From NCBI GenBank assembly GCA_944381505.1, contig CALWLK010000088.1, positions 77,936 to 141,935 on the forward strand: a stretch of DNA of 64,000 nucleotides, read 5' to 3'. Positions 18,331-27,503 of this stretch are shown in pieces; positions within the stretch are counted from its first letter, which is position 1, and each line of letters starts with the position of its first letter. The notes beneath the pieces were generated by a model, which made no database searches, was not told the origin of the DNA, and was given only the letters and a program-made list of their open reading frames with translations. Position numbers and translations under genes: made by a program. This stretch comes from an uncultured Lachnospiraceae bacterium (lineage in GTDB: Bacteria > Bacillota > Clostridia > Lachnospirales > Lachnospiraceae).

Positions 18331-19239
18331 TTATATTACCGTCGCTCCCTTTTCGCATATCTTCAAGATAAGAGCCTTGAATCCGGGGAAAAGGGATTCA
18401 TAGGCCGCCCTTATCCCATCAGCCGCCTCAGAGTTTTTTGTCAGGGCTATCATGGTGGAGCCTGAGCCGCTTATAAAGAAGGCGTCCGCGCCTTTTTCAA
18501 GAGCTGTTCTTTCCGCGGCGTCATAGTCCTTTATGAGAGGCCTTCTGTATGGCTCGTGGAGAACATCTCTGCAGGCGTAATGAAGGAGCCCTCCGTCTCC
18601 TGTCTCAAGGGCTTTTGTCATGCATATGGCGTGGGACATGGAATAAACTCCGTCGGAGAGCTTTATATCCTTCCGGACAGCCTTTCTGGCCTCTGAGGTC
18701 TTGACCTCGTAGTCAGGTATGAGGGCCACGAAGCGCCAAGCCTCATGGCAGTTAAAGAAGGCACAGTGAGGTTCGCCCTCCTCCACGAAGGAGGCCGTGA
18801 GCCCGCCGAAGAGACAGGGGGCCGCATTATCGGGGTGGCCCTCAAGCTCTGTGCATATCCGAAGGAGCTCCATATCCGTAAACGGATCTCCCAGAAAAGC
18901 AGCGGCAGCTTTTACTCCCGCCACAGTGCAGGAGGCGGAGGAGCCAAGGCCTCTCGCCACAGGGATACCTGAAGCTATGATTATTTTGAGGGAGGGGATG
19001 TCCTTTGTGGGACCTCCTTTTTTTTGTGCCTTCGTATTATAGTATTCATAAGTCTTTTTGAAGGCCTTCACCACGAGATTGTCCTCGTTTCTGAATTCCT
19101 CGGGGCAGCCCTCTATGATGAGCTGCTCGCTCTCCTCGAAGCTGAACTCGGAGTAAAGGGAGAGGGCTATTCCCAGACAATCATATCCGGGACCCAGATT
19201 TGCCGAAGTGGCGGGGACTCTTACGCATATCTTTTTCAT
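18331..19239 (-). CDS. thrB: Homoserine kinase
   Basis: A 302-residue GHMP-family kinase phosphorylating homoserine. The ATP-binding motif PVARGLGSSASC lies around residue 90, and the N-terminus (VRVPATSANLGPGYDCLG) is diagnostic. The ATG at 19239 follows CAGGAGAAAATATT; a longer reading runs upstream without support. It lies 71 nt downstream of thrC on the same strand, forming a thrC-thrB unit. Confidence 0.96.
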   Translation of the reverse strand: MKKICVRVPATSANLGPGYDCLGIALSLYSEFSFEESEQLIIEGCPEEFRNEDNLVVKAFKKTYEYYNTKAQKKGGPTKDIPSLKIIIASGIPVARGLGSSASCTVAGVKAAAAFLGDPFTDMELLRICTELEGHPDNAAPCLFGGLTASFVEEGEPHCAFFNCHEAWRFVALIPDYEVKTSEARKAVRKDIKLSDGVYSMSHAICMTKALETGDGGLLHYACRDVLHEPYRRPLIKDYDAAERTALEKGADAFFISGSGSTMIALTKNSEAADGIRAAYESLFPGFKALILKICEKGATVI

Positions 19240-19310
19240 AATATTTTCTCCTGATAAACGATAGTTGCTTTTTGCACAGCCATATGAAGCCATAGCTCGT
19301 TAAAAACCTG

Positions 19311-20828
19311 TTAAAACCTGATATTCTCCATGGCCTCCCTAAGCACGTAGGAGGGCATGTCATTTATCGCGACCACGTCTCTCCTTATCACAGGCTTTTC
19401 CCTGAGCCGGGAAAGGGCTAAGGGAGCCTTCTCTCCGGTCTTTTCAGAGAGCCGGTCCATGTAGTAAAAGCCGTCTTTTTCATCTGTTGAAGCCATGGGC
19501 GGCTCAGCTCCGCCTTTCGAGGCGTCCTCGCCTGACAGAGCTTCCCACACGTCATGGCAGAATTTAAAGGGACTTGCCGTGGAAAGGAGCACGCAGGGTA
19601 TGTCGGGGCGCTTTTTTTCCTTCATGACCTTGTAGCCCACTGCGGTGTGGGGATCTATGAGCCTTCCGGTCTCCCGGTAGGCTTCTCTTATGGCCTCGCG
19701 GGTCTCGCTGTCATCCGCACAGCCCGAATCAAAGACCTCTCTTATCCTTGAGAGCATGTCGGAGGATATCTCATAGCTTCCTGTGTCGGAGAGCTCCCTC
19801 ATAAGCTCTGATATGAGCTCTGTATCCCCCCCGGACATATAGTAGAGCATGCGCTCAAGATTGCTCGATATGAGTATGTCCATGCTGGGCGAGATGGTCT
19901 TCTTGAATTCTCTGTTTCTGTCATATACTCCCTTACTCAAAAAGTCTGTGAGCACATTGTTTGCATTGCTCGCAACTATGAGCTTCCCCACGGGAAGCCC
20001 CATGAGCTTTGCGTAATAGCCTGCCAGCACGTCCCCGAAGTTTCCCGTGGGCACACAGAAATCGACCTCATCATAAAGGGAGATCGCGCCTTTTTTTACG
20101 AGGGCCTTGTAGGCCTCGAAATAGTAGACGATCTGAGGCACAAGGCGCCCTATGTTTATGGAGTTTGCGCTGGAGAGGAAGATGCCTCTCTTTGCAAGGT
20201 CTTTATTTATATCCGAGGAGAAGAGCTTCTTTACCGCTGTCTGGGCGTCGTCAAAATTGCCCTCTATGGCGCAGACCGCCACGTTTTCTCCCTCCTGAGT
20301 AGCCATTTGGAGATATTGTATGTCGCTGACCTTTCTATGGGGGTAGAAGACAGCGATACCTATATTTTCAACGTCCTTAAATCCCTCCAGGGCGGCCTTT
20401 CCTGTGTCTCCGCTGGTGGCTGTGACGATAAGTATCTTTTTTTCGCTTCCCGAGAGAGCCTTTGACATGAGCTGAGGCAGCATCTGTAAGGCCACGTCCT
20501 TGAAGGCGCAGGTGGGACCGTGGTAGAGCTCCAAGAGCCAATCCTTACCTATGGGGGTAAGAGGAGTGACAGCCGCATCCGAAAAGGTATTCCCATAGGC
20601 GCGGCTGACGGCGTCGGAGATCTCCTCAGTGCTGTAGTCGTTCAAAAGCAGTGAGAGTATCCTTTTTGCGGTGCCCTCATAGGAGAGGCCCATAAGCTCT
20701 CTCAAATCGAGCTTTATGTCCATAAGTGCGTCACTTACGAATAAGCCTCCGTCCCTGCAGAGGCCGGTAAGGACGGCTTCCTTGGAGTCGGCTTTCTCTT
20801 TTTCGTTCCTTGTGCTATGATATATCAT
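19311..20828 (-). CDS. thrC: Threonine synthase
   Basis: A 505-residue PLP enzyme converting O-phosphohomoserine to threonine. The PLP lysine is K110 in HGPTCAFKD, and the phosphate-binding TATSGDTGKA region follows. The length and N-terminus (STRNE near the start) match the longer class of threonine synthases. It is first in the thrC-thrB unit and divergent from hom-lysC-asd. Confidence 0.96.
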   Translation of the reverse strand: MIYHSTRNEKEKADSKEAVLTGLCRDGGLFVSDALMDIKLDLRELMGLSYEGTAKRILSLLLNDYSTEEISDAVSRAYGNTFSDAAVTPLTPIGKDWLLELYHGPTCAFKDVALQMLPQLMSKALSGSEKKILIVTATSGDTGKAALEGFKDVENIGIAVFYPHRKVSDIQYLQMATQEGENVAVCAIEGNFDDAQTAVKKLFSSDINKDLAKRGIFLSSANSINIGRLVPQIVYYFEAYKALVKKGAISLYDEVDFCVPTGNFGDVLAGYYAKLMGLPVGKLIVASNANNVLTDFLSKGVYDRNREFKKTISPSMDILISSNLERMLYYMSGGDTELISELMRELSDTGSYEISSDMLSRIREVFDSGCADDSETREAIREAYRETGRLIDPHTAVGYKVMKEKKRPDIPCVLLSTASPFKFCHDVWEALSGEDASKGGAEPPMASTDEKDGFYYMDRLSEKTGEKAPLALSRLREKPVIRRDVVAINDMPSYVLREAMENIRF

Positions 20829-20876
20829 GTTTTTCGTCTCCGTTTGTGTTTTTTCAGATACTGCCGAATTAAAGTA

Positions 20877-20905
20877 TTGCAGTTTCTTTTACAAAATGAT
20901 ACAAT
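20877..20905 (+). promoter_or_regulatory. hom: Promoter for hom-lysC-asd
   Basis: TTGCAG (20877-20882), 17-nt spacer, TACAAT (20900-20905). It implies a leader of about 130 nt before hom. That leader contains an inverted repeat GTTTGCG (from 20906) and CGCAAAC (to 20971) but no clear T-box or terminator. Confidence 0.6.
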
Positions 20906-20924
20906 GTTTGCGTTATAAAAACAA
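20896..20924 (-). promoter_or_regulatory. thrC: Promoter for thrC-thrB
   Basis: On the minus strand: TTGTTT (20924-20919), 17-nt spacer, TATCAT (20901-20896). Its -10 shares bases with the -10 of the opposing hom promoter, so the two polymerases cannot occupy the site together. Confidence 0.6.
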
Positions 20925-21043
20925 GTGTTTTTTGAAGAAGGACAGTAAGGCTTTTTTATTACGCCGCAAACATACATCCTTCTATGATTATATAATCGGA
21001 AGGGCGGATTTTACAGCACAAAATGAGACAAAACGGAGAAAAT

Positions 21044-22123
21044 ATGAAGATAGCGCTTCTGGGATACGGAACTGTGGGAAGGAGCCTGGACGAGCTTCTC
21101 AAGAGACGGGACATTGGAATAGAGGTAAAGAGGATATTGAGGAGAAAAAAGGATCCCACGGATCCCCGGGTCACAGACCGCTTCGAGGACATACTTGAGG
21201 ACCGGGAGATCGAGTGCGCCGCAGAGGCCATGAGCGGCAAGGAGCCCGCCGACAGCTTTTTAAAGCGCCTTATGGAGAGCGGCAGGCATGTGGTCAGCGC
21301 CAACAAGGCGGCCATAGCCTCAGACTTAAGGGGCCTTAAGGAGCTGTCGGAGAAAATGAACACTGATTTTCTGTTTGAGGCAAGCTGCGGAGGGACCATA
21401 CCTTGGATAGAGAATATCAAGGAGATGGCCATGGCCGACGAGATACTTTCCGTGAGAGGCATCCTGAACGGCACCTGCAATTTCATTATCGACAAGATGG
21501 AGCGGGAGGGTCTCGACTTTAATGAGGCCTTGAAGAAGGCCCAAGACCTCGGCTACGCCGAAGCGGATCCCACAGCGGATATAGGAGGCTATGATACTTA
21601 CAATAAATGTGTGATCTCCTGTTCCCTCGCCTACAGGGGCTACGTGCCCACGGATATTCCTGTGCTGGGAATGCAGGACATAGGAAAGGGATTCCTCTCT
21701 GAGCTCTATAAGGAGGGAAAGACGGTCAGATACATGATGCTATCGGAGAGGAGAGGGGAGAGAGTTGCCCTGGGCGTCGTGCCCACGGTGATCTCAAAGG
21801 ACAGCATAGAGGCGAATGTGAGAGACAATTACAACTGCGCCTCCATGGTGGGAGCCACCGCAGGAGAGCTCAAGTTTTACGGACAGGGAAGCGGAGGCTT
21901 CCCCACGGCGGACGCGATGGTGAGGGATCTTCTGAGGGTCAGGGACCGCAAGGCGGAGCCGAACGTACTTGACAGAAGGCTCATATCAGACGACAGCCTG
22001 TTGACAGGGACAGGGTATTTCCCTGACGGAAGGATAAAGGGCACTCTCGCAGAGCTCTGCGGAAAAGCCCGCGAAAAAAATATGTTTATGGCATTTGAGG
22101 AGGACGGAATAAAGGATGCTTAA
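21044..22123 (+). CDS. hom: Homoserine dehydrogenase
   Basis: A 359-residue enzyme reducing aspartate semialdehyde to homoserine. The Rossmann motif GYGTVGRS is at the N-terminus, and the catalytic-domain hallmark GGTIPWIENIK with GILNGTCNFI is present. It is shorter than the ~430-residue type and lacks a recognisable C-terminal ACT domain, so direct threonine feedback may be absent. The ATG at 21044 follows ACGGAGAAAAT. It overlaps lysC by 8 nt. Confidence 0.95.
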   Translation: MKIALLGYGTVGRSLDELLKRRDIGIEVKRILRRKKDPTDPRVTDRFEDILEDREIECAAEAMSGKEPADSFLKRLMESGRHVVSANKAAIASDLRGLKELSEKMNTDFLFEASCGGTIPWIENIKEMAMADEILSVRGILNGTCNFIIDKMEREGLDFNEALKKAQDLGYAEADPTADIGGYDTYNKCVISCSLAYRGYVPTDIPVLGMQDIGKGFLSELYKEGKTVRYMMLSERRGERVALGVVPTVISKDSIEANVRDNYNCASMVGATAGELKFYGQGSGGFPTADAMVRDLLRVRDRKAEPNVLDRRLISDDSLLTGTGYFPDGRIKGTLAELCGKAREKNMFMAFEEDGIKDA

Positions 22124-23435
22124 GATAACAAAGTTCGGCGGCTCCAGCGTCGCAGACAGCACACAGTTCAAAAAGGTAAAAAATATCATAGAGAGTGATC
22201 CCTCAAGGCGTTTTGTGATAGTATCGGCGGCGGGAAAAAGGGATCCGAAGGATAACAAGATAACGGATCTTCTGTATCTGTGCCACGCCCACGTGGAGTA
22301 TCACGTGGATTACCTGCCTTTGTTTAAAATGATAGAAAAGAGATTCCTTGACATAAAGGAGGAGCTGTCTCTGGACACGGATATCGAGGGGGAGTTTGCG
22401 GAGATGGAGAGCTCACTGCCGAAGCTGAGCCTGGACGAGCTTGCAAGCCGAGGAGAGTACTTTACCGCAAGGCTCATGGCGGATTTCCTGGGCTTCCCCT
22501 TCGTGGACGCAAAGGACGTTATAGAGATACGCTACGACGGAAGCTTTGACTACGAAAAGACCTCGGAGAATCTTAAGAGGATCCTCTCGGATAACGACAG
22601 ATTCGTGATGCCGGGCTTCTACGGAAGGACCCCTGACGGAAGGATAAAGGTCATGACCAGAGGAGGCTCCGACATTTCGGGCTCCATACTCGCCAGATGC
22701 CTCAAGGCGGACGTGTATGAGAACTGGACAGACGTATCGGGATTTCTGGTGGCTGACCCGAGGATAGTGAAGAATCCCAAAAATATTGAGAAGATAACCT
22801 ACTCGGAGCTGAGAGAGCTCTCCTATATGGGGGCAAGTGTGCTTCACGAGGACGCCATATTCCCCATAAGGAAGTTCAACATCCCCATACATATCTTAAA
22901 CACCAACAGGCCGGAGGATCAGGGCACCATCATCCTCGACAGCATAGAGGAGGACAAAAACGGGCCCATCATCACAGGCATAGCCGGAAAGAAGGACTTT
23001 ACGGCGGTGGAGATATACAAAAAGCATATGTCAAATGACGTGGGGATAGTGAGAAAAACCCTAAGCGTATTCGAGAAGTACAAGGTCAGCATCGAGCATA
23101 TTCCCAGCGGCATAGACTCTTTCAGCATAGTGGTGAGGAGCAAGGACGTGAGCGAAAACATATACGATATAGTCTCCGAGATAAAGGAAGCCATACATAC
23201 GGATCACATACACGTGGCCGACGGCATTGCCCTAATAGCCACCGTGGGAAGGAACATGATGAGCAGGCCCGGAACCTCGGGAAGACTGTTTGCAGCTCTG
23301 GGAAACAGCGGAATAAACATAAGAATGATAGCTCAGGGCAGCGATGAGATAAATATCATAGTCGGAGTAGAGAACAAGGATTTCGAGAGAGCCATATCCA
23401 TAATCTATGACAATTTCATGAAAGAGGAGGCATAG
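22116..23435 (+). CDS. lysC: Aspartate kinase
   Basis: A 439-residue monofunctional aspartokinase starting the aspartate family pathway. The KFGGSSVAD motif is at the N-terminus, and the C-terminal ~140 residues form two ACT-like repeats (one around KKHMSNDVGIVRKTL, one around IATVGRNMMSRPGTSG), the usual site of lysine or threonine feedback. The start overlaps the hom stop. The preferred effector cannot be read from sequence. Confidence 0.95.
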   Translation: MLKITKFGGSSVADSTQFKKVKNIIESDPSRRFVIVSAAGKRDPKDNKITDLLYLCHAHVEYHVDYLPLFKMIEKRFLDIKEELSLDTDIEGEFAEMESSLPKLSLDELASRGEYFTARLMADFLGFPFVDAKDVIEIRYDGSFDYEKTSENLKRILSDNDRFVMPGFYGRTPDGRIKVMTRGGSDISGSILARCLKADVYENWTDVSGFLVADPRIVKNPKNIEKITYSELRELSYMGASVLHEDAIFPIRKFNIPIHILNTNRPEDQGTIILDSIEEDKNGPIITGIAGKKDFTAVEIYKKHMSNDVGIVRKTLSVFEKYKVSIEHIPSGIDSFSIVVRSKDVSENIYDIVSEIKEAIHTDHIHVADGIALIATVGRNMMSRPGTSGRLFAALGNSGINIRMIAQGSDEINIIVGVENKDFERAISIIYDNFMKEEA

Positions 23436-23439
23436 GAAC

Positions 23440-24474
23440 ATGAAGGGTCTTAAGATAGGTATTTTGGGAGCGACGGGCGCTGTGGGAAGACAGATGCTTG
23501 AGGTCCTTGAGGAGAGGGGCTTTGAGCCCGAGGAGCTGAGGCTCTTTGCGGGAAAGAGGAGCGAGGGATCAAGGATAAAGGCCTTCGGCAAGGAAATTGT
23601 TGTGGAGCTCGCTGATGAGAAGAGATTTGAGGGCCTTGACCTTATGCTCGGAGCCGCTGAAAACGACATAGCGAAGAGGTATCTTCCCAAGGCTGCAGAG
23701 ATGGGAGTGCAGGTGGTGGACAATTCCAGCGCCTACAGGCTGTGTCCCGACGTTCCCCTCGTGATCCCCGAGGTGAATCCCGAGGATGTGAAGCTCACCA
23801 AGGGAATAATAGCAAACCCCAACTGCTCCACCATAATAGCTCTCACGGCGGTCAACGCCCTTCACAGGTACGCGCATATAAAGAGGATGGTGGTCTCCAC
23901 CTATCAGGCTGTGAGCGGAGCCGGAAAGGACGGCATAGACGAGCTCTTTTCCGAGGTCAAAAAGCTCTACGAGGGACAGACTTTGGATGGAGAGGATTTC
24001 AAGGTGTTTCCCTATCAGATAGCCTACAACCTTATTCCTCAGATCGGGGGCTTCGACGAGGTCGGATATTCCTCCGAGGAGATGAAGATGCAGAACGAGG
24101 GCAGAAAGATGTTCCATGACGACGCCTTAAGAGTAAACTGCACTTGCGTGAGGGTGCCTGTGGTGAGATCCCACTCGGAGAGCATAACTCTTGAGTTTGA
24201 GAGAGAGATAAGCCCCGAGAAGGCGAGGGAGCTTTTGAGCGAGGCTCCCGGGGTAAAGCTCTGGGACGATCCGAAGGAGAAGATATACCCCATGCCCCTT
24301 CTTACGAGCGATCAGGATCTGGTGTACGTGGGAAGGATAAGGAGAGATATATCGGCTCCGGAGGAGCTCTATGATAAGAGCCTCAGCCTTTTCTGCTGCG
24401 GAGACCAAGTGAGAAAGGGAGCCGCCACCAATGCGGTGCAGATAGCGGAGCTACTCTTTAAGGACAGGAAGTAA
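23440..24474 (+). CDS. asd: Aspartate-semialdehyde dehydrogenase
   Basis: A 344-residue NADP-dependent enzyme. GATGAVG at residues 10-16 binds the cofactor, and the catalytic Cys is C129 in NPNCSTI. It follows lysC by 4 nt and completes the hom-lysC-asd unit, which with thrCB makes all five steps from aspartate to threonine. A terminator hairpin follows at 24527. Confidence 0.97.
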   Translation: MKGLKIGILGATGAVGRQMLEVLEERGFEPEELRLFAGKRSEGSRIKAFGKEIVVELADEKRFEGLDLMLGAAENDIAKRYLPKAAEMGVQVVDNSSAYRLCPDVPLVIPEVNPEDVKLTKGIIANPNCSTIIALTAVNALHRYAHIKRMVVSTYQAVSGAGKDGIDELFSEVKKLYEGQTLDGEDFKVFPYQIAYNLIPQIGGFDEVGYSSEEMKMQNEGRKMFHDDALRVNCTCVRVPVVRSHSESITLEFEREISPEKARELLSEAPGVKLWDDPKEKIYPMPLLTSDQDLVYVGRIRRDISAPEELYDKSLSLFCCGDQVRKGAATNAVQIAELLFKDRK

Positions 24475-24526
24475 AGTTTTTTTAGTAAGTATCTGCATCA
24501 AATAATATAATGAGACATATGAACAG

Positions 24527-24553
24527 ACAGGCCGGCTTTGCCGGTCTGTTTTT
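24527..24553 (+). terminator. Terminator of hom-lysC-asd
   Basis: Ten-base stem ACAGGCCGGC/GCCGGTCTGT with one wobble pair, a 3-nt loop and five T. The stop codon of the convergent tetR gene overlaps its edge. Confidence 0.85.
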
Positions 24554-25163
24554 ACGTCATCCCCCGTATACCGTCTTGTATTATCTTTTCCAATATCTTC
24601 GCCAGCTCCCCGGGGCTCTCATTCAAACCGTTTGAAAGCCAGTATCTGACTATGCCCAGACACCCGTGGATAATGTAATTATAGTAGATATCGAAGTGCT
24701 CGCTGTCCTTTGCCCTGAAATCCTCCATGAAGTCGCTGAGGCACTTGTTCCTTATTACCTCGAGAAGGCACGACACAAAATGTATATCCCCGTTCTCACC
24801 CAAAAGTATCTCCACCAGATCCGAGTTCTCGCTTATGAGCTTGAAAACCTCCTCGAAGAGCCGTGAGGGGCGAGCTTTCATTTGGGCGGAGTCAAATCTG
24901 TTGAGAGTCAGCTCAAGCTCGGCCATCAGCTCATTTTCCAGCTGCTCCAGAAGGTCGAATACATCTCTGTAATGAAGATAGAAGGTGCCTCTGTTGATGT
25001 CGGCCATATCAGTGAGCTCCTTCACGCTGATGTCATTTATCTTTTCGGTTTTAAGGAGCTCGGCGAGACAGTGCCTCAAGGCCTCTTTGGTCTTTCGCAC
25101 CCTTCTGTCCGTCTTTTTTTGAGATTTTTGCGTTTGATTTGAAATATTGACCTGTTTGTTCAT
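24552..25163 (-). CDS. TetR/AcrR-family repressor
   Basis: A 203-residue regulator with an N-terminal TetR helix-turn-helix (about residues 22-68, ISVKELTDMADINRGTFYLHYRD) and a helical ligand domain. The GTFYLHY recognition element is typical. It is divergent from the MMPL transporter, with a palindromic operator candidate at 25294-25315 and a matching half-site at 25194-25203 near its own promoter. It probably represses the transporter and itself. Ligand unknown, though hydrophobic compounds are common for this arrangement. Confidence 0.92.
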   Translation of the reverse strand: MNKQVNISNQTQKSQKKTDRRVRKTKEALRHCLAELLKTEKINDISVKELTDMADINRGTFYLHYRDVFDLLEQLENELMAELELTLNRFDSAQMKARPSRLFEEVFKLISENSDLVEILLGENGDIHFVSCLLEVIRNKCLSDFMEDFRAKDSEHFDIYYNYIIHGCLGIVRYWLSNGLNESPGELAKILEKIIQDGIRGMT

Positions 25164-25251
25164 AAGATATCTCCACTAAAATATTTTTCAAAGTTAATAG
25201 ACAAAAAAACGAAAAAAGTGCATTTCCGGAGAAAACACTGAAATCTGTATA

Positions 25252-25280
25252 TTGATATTCATAGCGTCTGACTGTATAAT
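25252..25280 (+). promoter_or_regulatory. Promoter of the MMPL operon
   Basis: TTGATA (25252-25257), 17-nt spacer, TATAAT (25275-25280). Transcription should start near 25287, just upstream of the palindrome at 25294-25315. Confidence 0.8.
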
Positions 25281-25293
25281 CAACCATAGCATA

Positions 25294-25315
25294 TTAATAG
25301 ACAGATGTCAATTAA
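25294..25315. promoter_or_regulatory. Candidate TetR operator
   Basis: A 22-bp imperfect palindrome of the form TTAATnGACAnnTGTCnATTAA, 18 of 22 positions symmetric, placed 14 nt after the -10. The left half recurs exactly as TTAATAGACA at 25194-25203, close to the tetR promoter. Size, symmetry and placement fit a TetR-family operator. Confidence 0.7.
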
Positions 25316-25358
25316 AAAACAATTGTGCAAATAATTATTTAGGGTGACATATAGAATA

Positions 25359-27503
25359 ATGAAGACTGAAAAAGAAAAATTCAACCTGCCGAGCTTTATC
25401 ATCAACAATGCCTTAAAAATAGAAAAAGTATTTATTTTAATGTGCATAATCTCCGTGATAATGATGCCTTTCGTGAAGGTAAACTATGATCTGACGAAGT
25501 ATCTGCCCGACACCGCCCCCTCAAAGCAGGGGCTTGACCTCATGGAGGAGGAATTCGGCTATCCCGGAACCGCCAGGGTCATGGTGGAGGGAGTGAGCCT
25601 CTATGAGGCAAAGAGGGCGAAGGACGCCATTGAAAATGTGGAGGGAGTAGATATGGTCCTCTGGTGCGACACCTCCACAGATATATTTCAGTCCTCCGAC
25701 TTCATAGATGAAAAGGAGATAGAGGATTACTACAAGGACGGCTGCGCCGTTATGGACATAACCTTCGTGGAGGGAGACACCGACGAGCTCACAAAGGAAG
25801 CCATAGACGAGATAAGCTCCATATTGGGGGACAGAGGCTACATGGTGGGGATGGCGGTGCAGACAAAATCTCTTCAGGAAAATGTGGCGAAGGAGCTCAA
25901 TATGATAATGGCGGTGGCCATAGTCATGATCTATATCATATTGACCCTCACCACCGATTCGTGGGCGGAGCCCATACTCTTTCTCACCGTCATGGGAGTT
26001 GCCATAATTCTTAACAAGGGCACCAACCTCTTTCTGGGGGAGATATCCTTCCTCACGGACAACGTGGTGGCTGTGCTGCAGCTTGCAGTGTCCATGGATT
26101 ACTCCATATTTCTTCTGCATGCCTACACGAGATACAAGGAGCATGGAATGGGAATGAAGGATGCCTTAAGGGCTGCGGTGGACGAGGCCTTCAAGTCTAT
26201 AATCGCAAGCTCCTTGACCACCATAGTAGGCTTTATAGTCTTGACCTTCATGAGGTTTCGCATAGGCTTTGACCTGGGACTTTCCCTCACAAAGGGCATA
26301 GTCACAAGCCTTGCTTCGGTGCTGTTTTTGATGCCTGCCCTGATAATAAGGATGGCTCCCCTCTTGGACCGGACGGAGCACAGGTCATTTATGCCGGCCT
26401 TCAAAAAGAGCTCAAGGCTCATTTTCAAGTTCAGAATGCCCATATTGATAACTGCGGCCGCCTTGGCACTTCCCCTTTACGTGGCACAGGGAATGAACAG
26501 CTTCCTCTTCGGAAACGCCTCGGTGGGGGCGGGAGAGGGCACTCAGGTGTATGAGGACAGCTTAAAGATAAGTGAGATATTCGGCAGAAGCAATATGATG
26601 ATGGCTATAGTTCCCGCGCAGTCAAACGTGAAGGAAAAGGAGCTTTCAGAGGAGCTCTCGGAGCTTCCCTACGTAAAATCAGTGACCTCACTTACTGATG
26701 AGCTGCCGGAGGGTATACCTGAGGACTTCCTTCCCGAGAGCATCACGGGGCTCATGCACACGGAGGACTATGCAAGGATACTTTTATATACGAGGACAAA
26801 GGAGGAGAGCCCTGCGGCCTTTGACGCCGCCGGGGAGATAGAGGAGATAATAAGAAGCTATTACCCGGATGACTCCTACCTTGTGGGAGGCACGCCCTCC
26901 ACCATGGATATAAAGGAGATAATAGTTGAGGACTATGCTCTGGTAAACATACTCTCACTTATCGGAGTATTTGTGGTGGTGATGCTGAGCTTTGACTCCA
27001 TCGCCATACCCGTTGCGGTGATGATGCCCATAGAGCTGGCTATATGGCTGAATATGGCAGTGCCCTATTTGAGAGGTGAGGAGGTAAACTACATAGGCTA
27101 CATCATAGTCAGCTGTATACAGCTGGGAGCGACGGTGGATTACTCGATATTGACCACCTCAAACTATATAGACTCAAGAAAAAAGCAAGGTCTCTCAAAG
27201 AGAGATGCGGCCATAAGTGCATTGGAAAAGAGCATCCCTGCCATATTTACCTCGGGATCCATACTTACCATATGCGGCTACATACTGTACTTCGTGTCAT
27301 CCATATCGGCTATAGGGGACCTGGGACATCTGATCGGCAGGGGAGCTTGGATGAGTATGCTTTTGGTTTTGGGCGTACTGCCGCCGCTTCTGGTTTTGGT
27401 GGACCCGCTCATAAGAAAAAACGAGCTTGCAAGGATAAAGGATTTTATTTCGGACAGGAGGAAAAAGAAAAATGTGGGACAGCGCTCTCATAAAAATAAT
27501 TAA
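25359..27503 (+). CDS. MMPL/RND-family transporter
   Basis: A 714-residue RND-type membrane protein of the MMPL family. It has an N-terminal membrane helix, an extracytoplasmic domain, a block of about five helices with GGxxD-type and SMDYSIF motifs, then a second copy of the same plan (ATVDYSILTTSNY in the second block). In characterised relatives the paired Asp-Tyr residues carry protons and the substrates are lipids or lipid-like molecules. The start is uncertain: ATG 25359 has AGGGTGA 12 nt upstream, while GTG 25344 lies too close to it. It overlaps the next gene by 32 nt and is controlled by the divergent TetR gene. Confidence 0.93.
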   Translation: MKTEKEKFNLPSFIINNALKIEKVFILMCIISVIMMPFVKVNYDLTKYLPDTAPSKQGLDLMEEEFGYPGTARVMVEGVSLYEAKRAKDAIENVEGVDMVLWCDTSTDIFQSSDFIDEKEIEDYYKDGCAVMDITFVEGDTDELTKEAIDEISSILGDRGYMVGMAVQTKSLQENVAKELNMIMAVAIVMIYIILTLTTDSWAEPILFLTVMGVAIILNKGTNLFLGEISFLTDNVVAVLQLAVSMDYSIFLLHAYTRYKEHGMGMKDALRAAVDEAFKSIIASSLTTIVGFIVLTFMRFRIGFDLGLSLTKGIVTSLASVLFLMPALIIRMAPLLDRTEHRSFMPAFKKSSRLIFKFRMPILITAAALALPLYVAQGMNSFLFGNASVGAGEGTQVYEDSLKISEIFGRSNMMMAIVPAQSNVKEKELSEELSELPYVKSVTSLTDELPEGIPEDFLPESITGLMHTEDYARILLYTRTKEESPAAFDAAGEIEEIIRSYYPDDSYLVGGTPSTMDIKEIIVEDYALVNILSLIGVFVVVMLSFDSIAIPVAVMMPIELAIWLNMAVPYLRGEEVNYIGYIIVSCIQLGATVDYSILTTSNYIDSRKKQGLSKRDAAISALEKSIPAIFTSGSILTICGYILYFVSSISAIGDLGHLIGRGAWMSMLLVLGVLPPLLVLVDPLIRKNELARIKDFISDRRKKKNVGQRSHKNN

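Noticed and set aside
20906..21043. Hom leader considered as a T-box
   Set aside because: No T-box consensus (AGGGUGGNACCGCG) and no terminator/antiterminator pair are visible.
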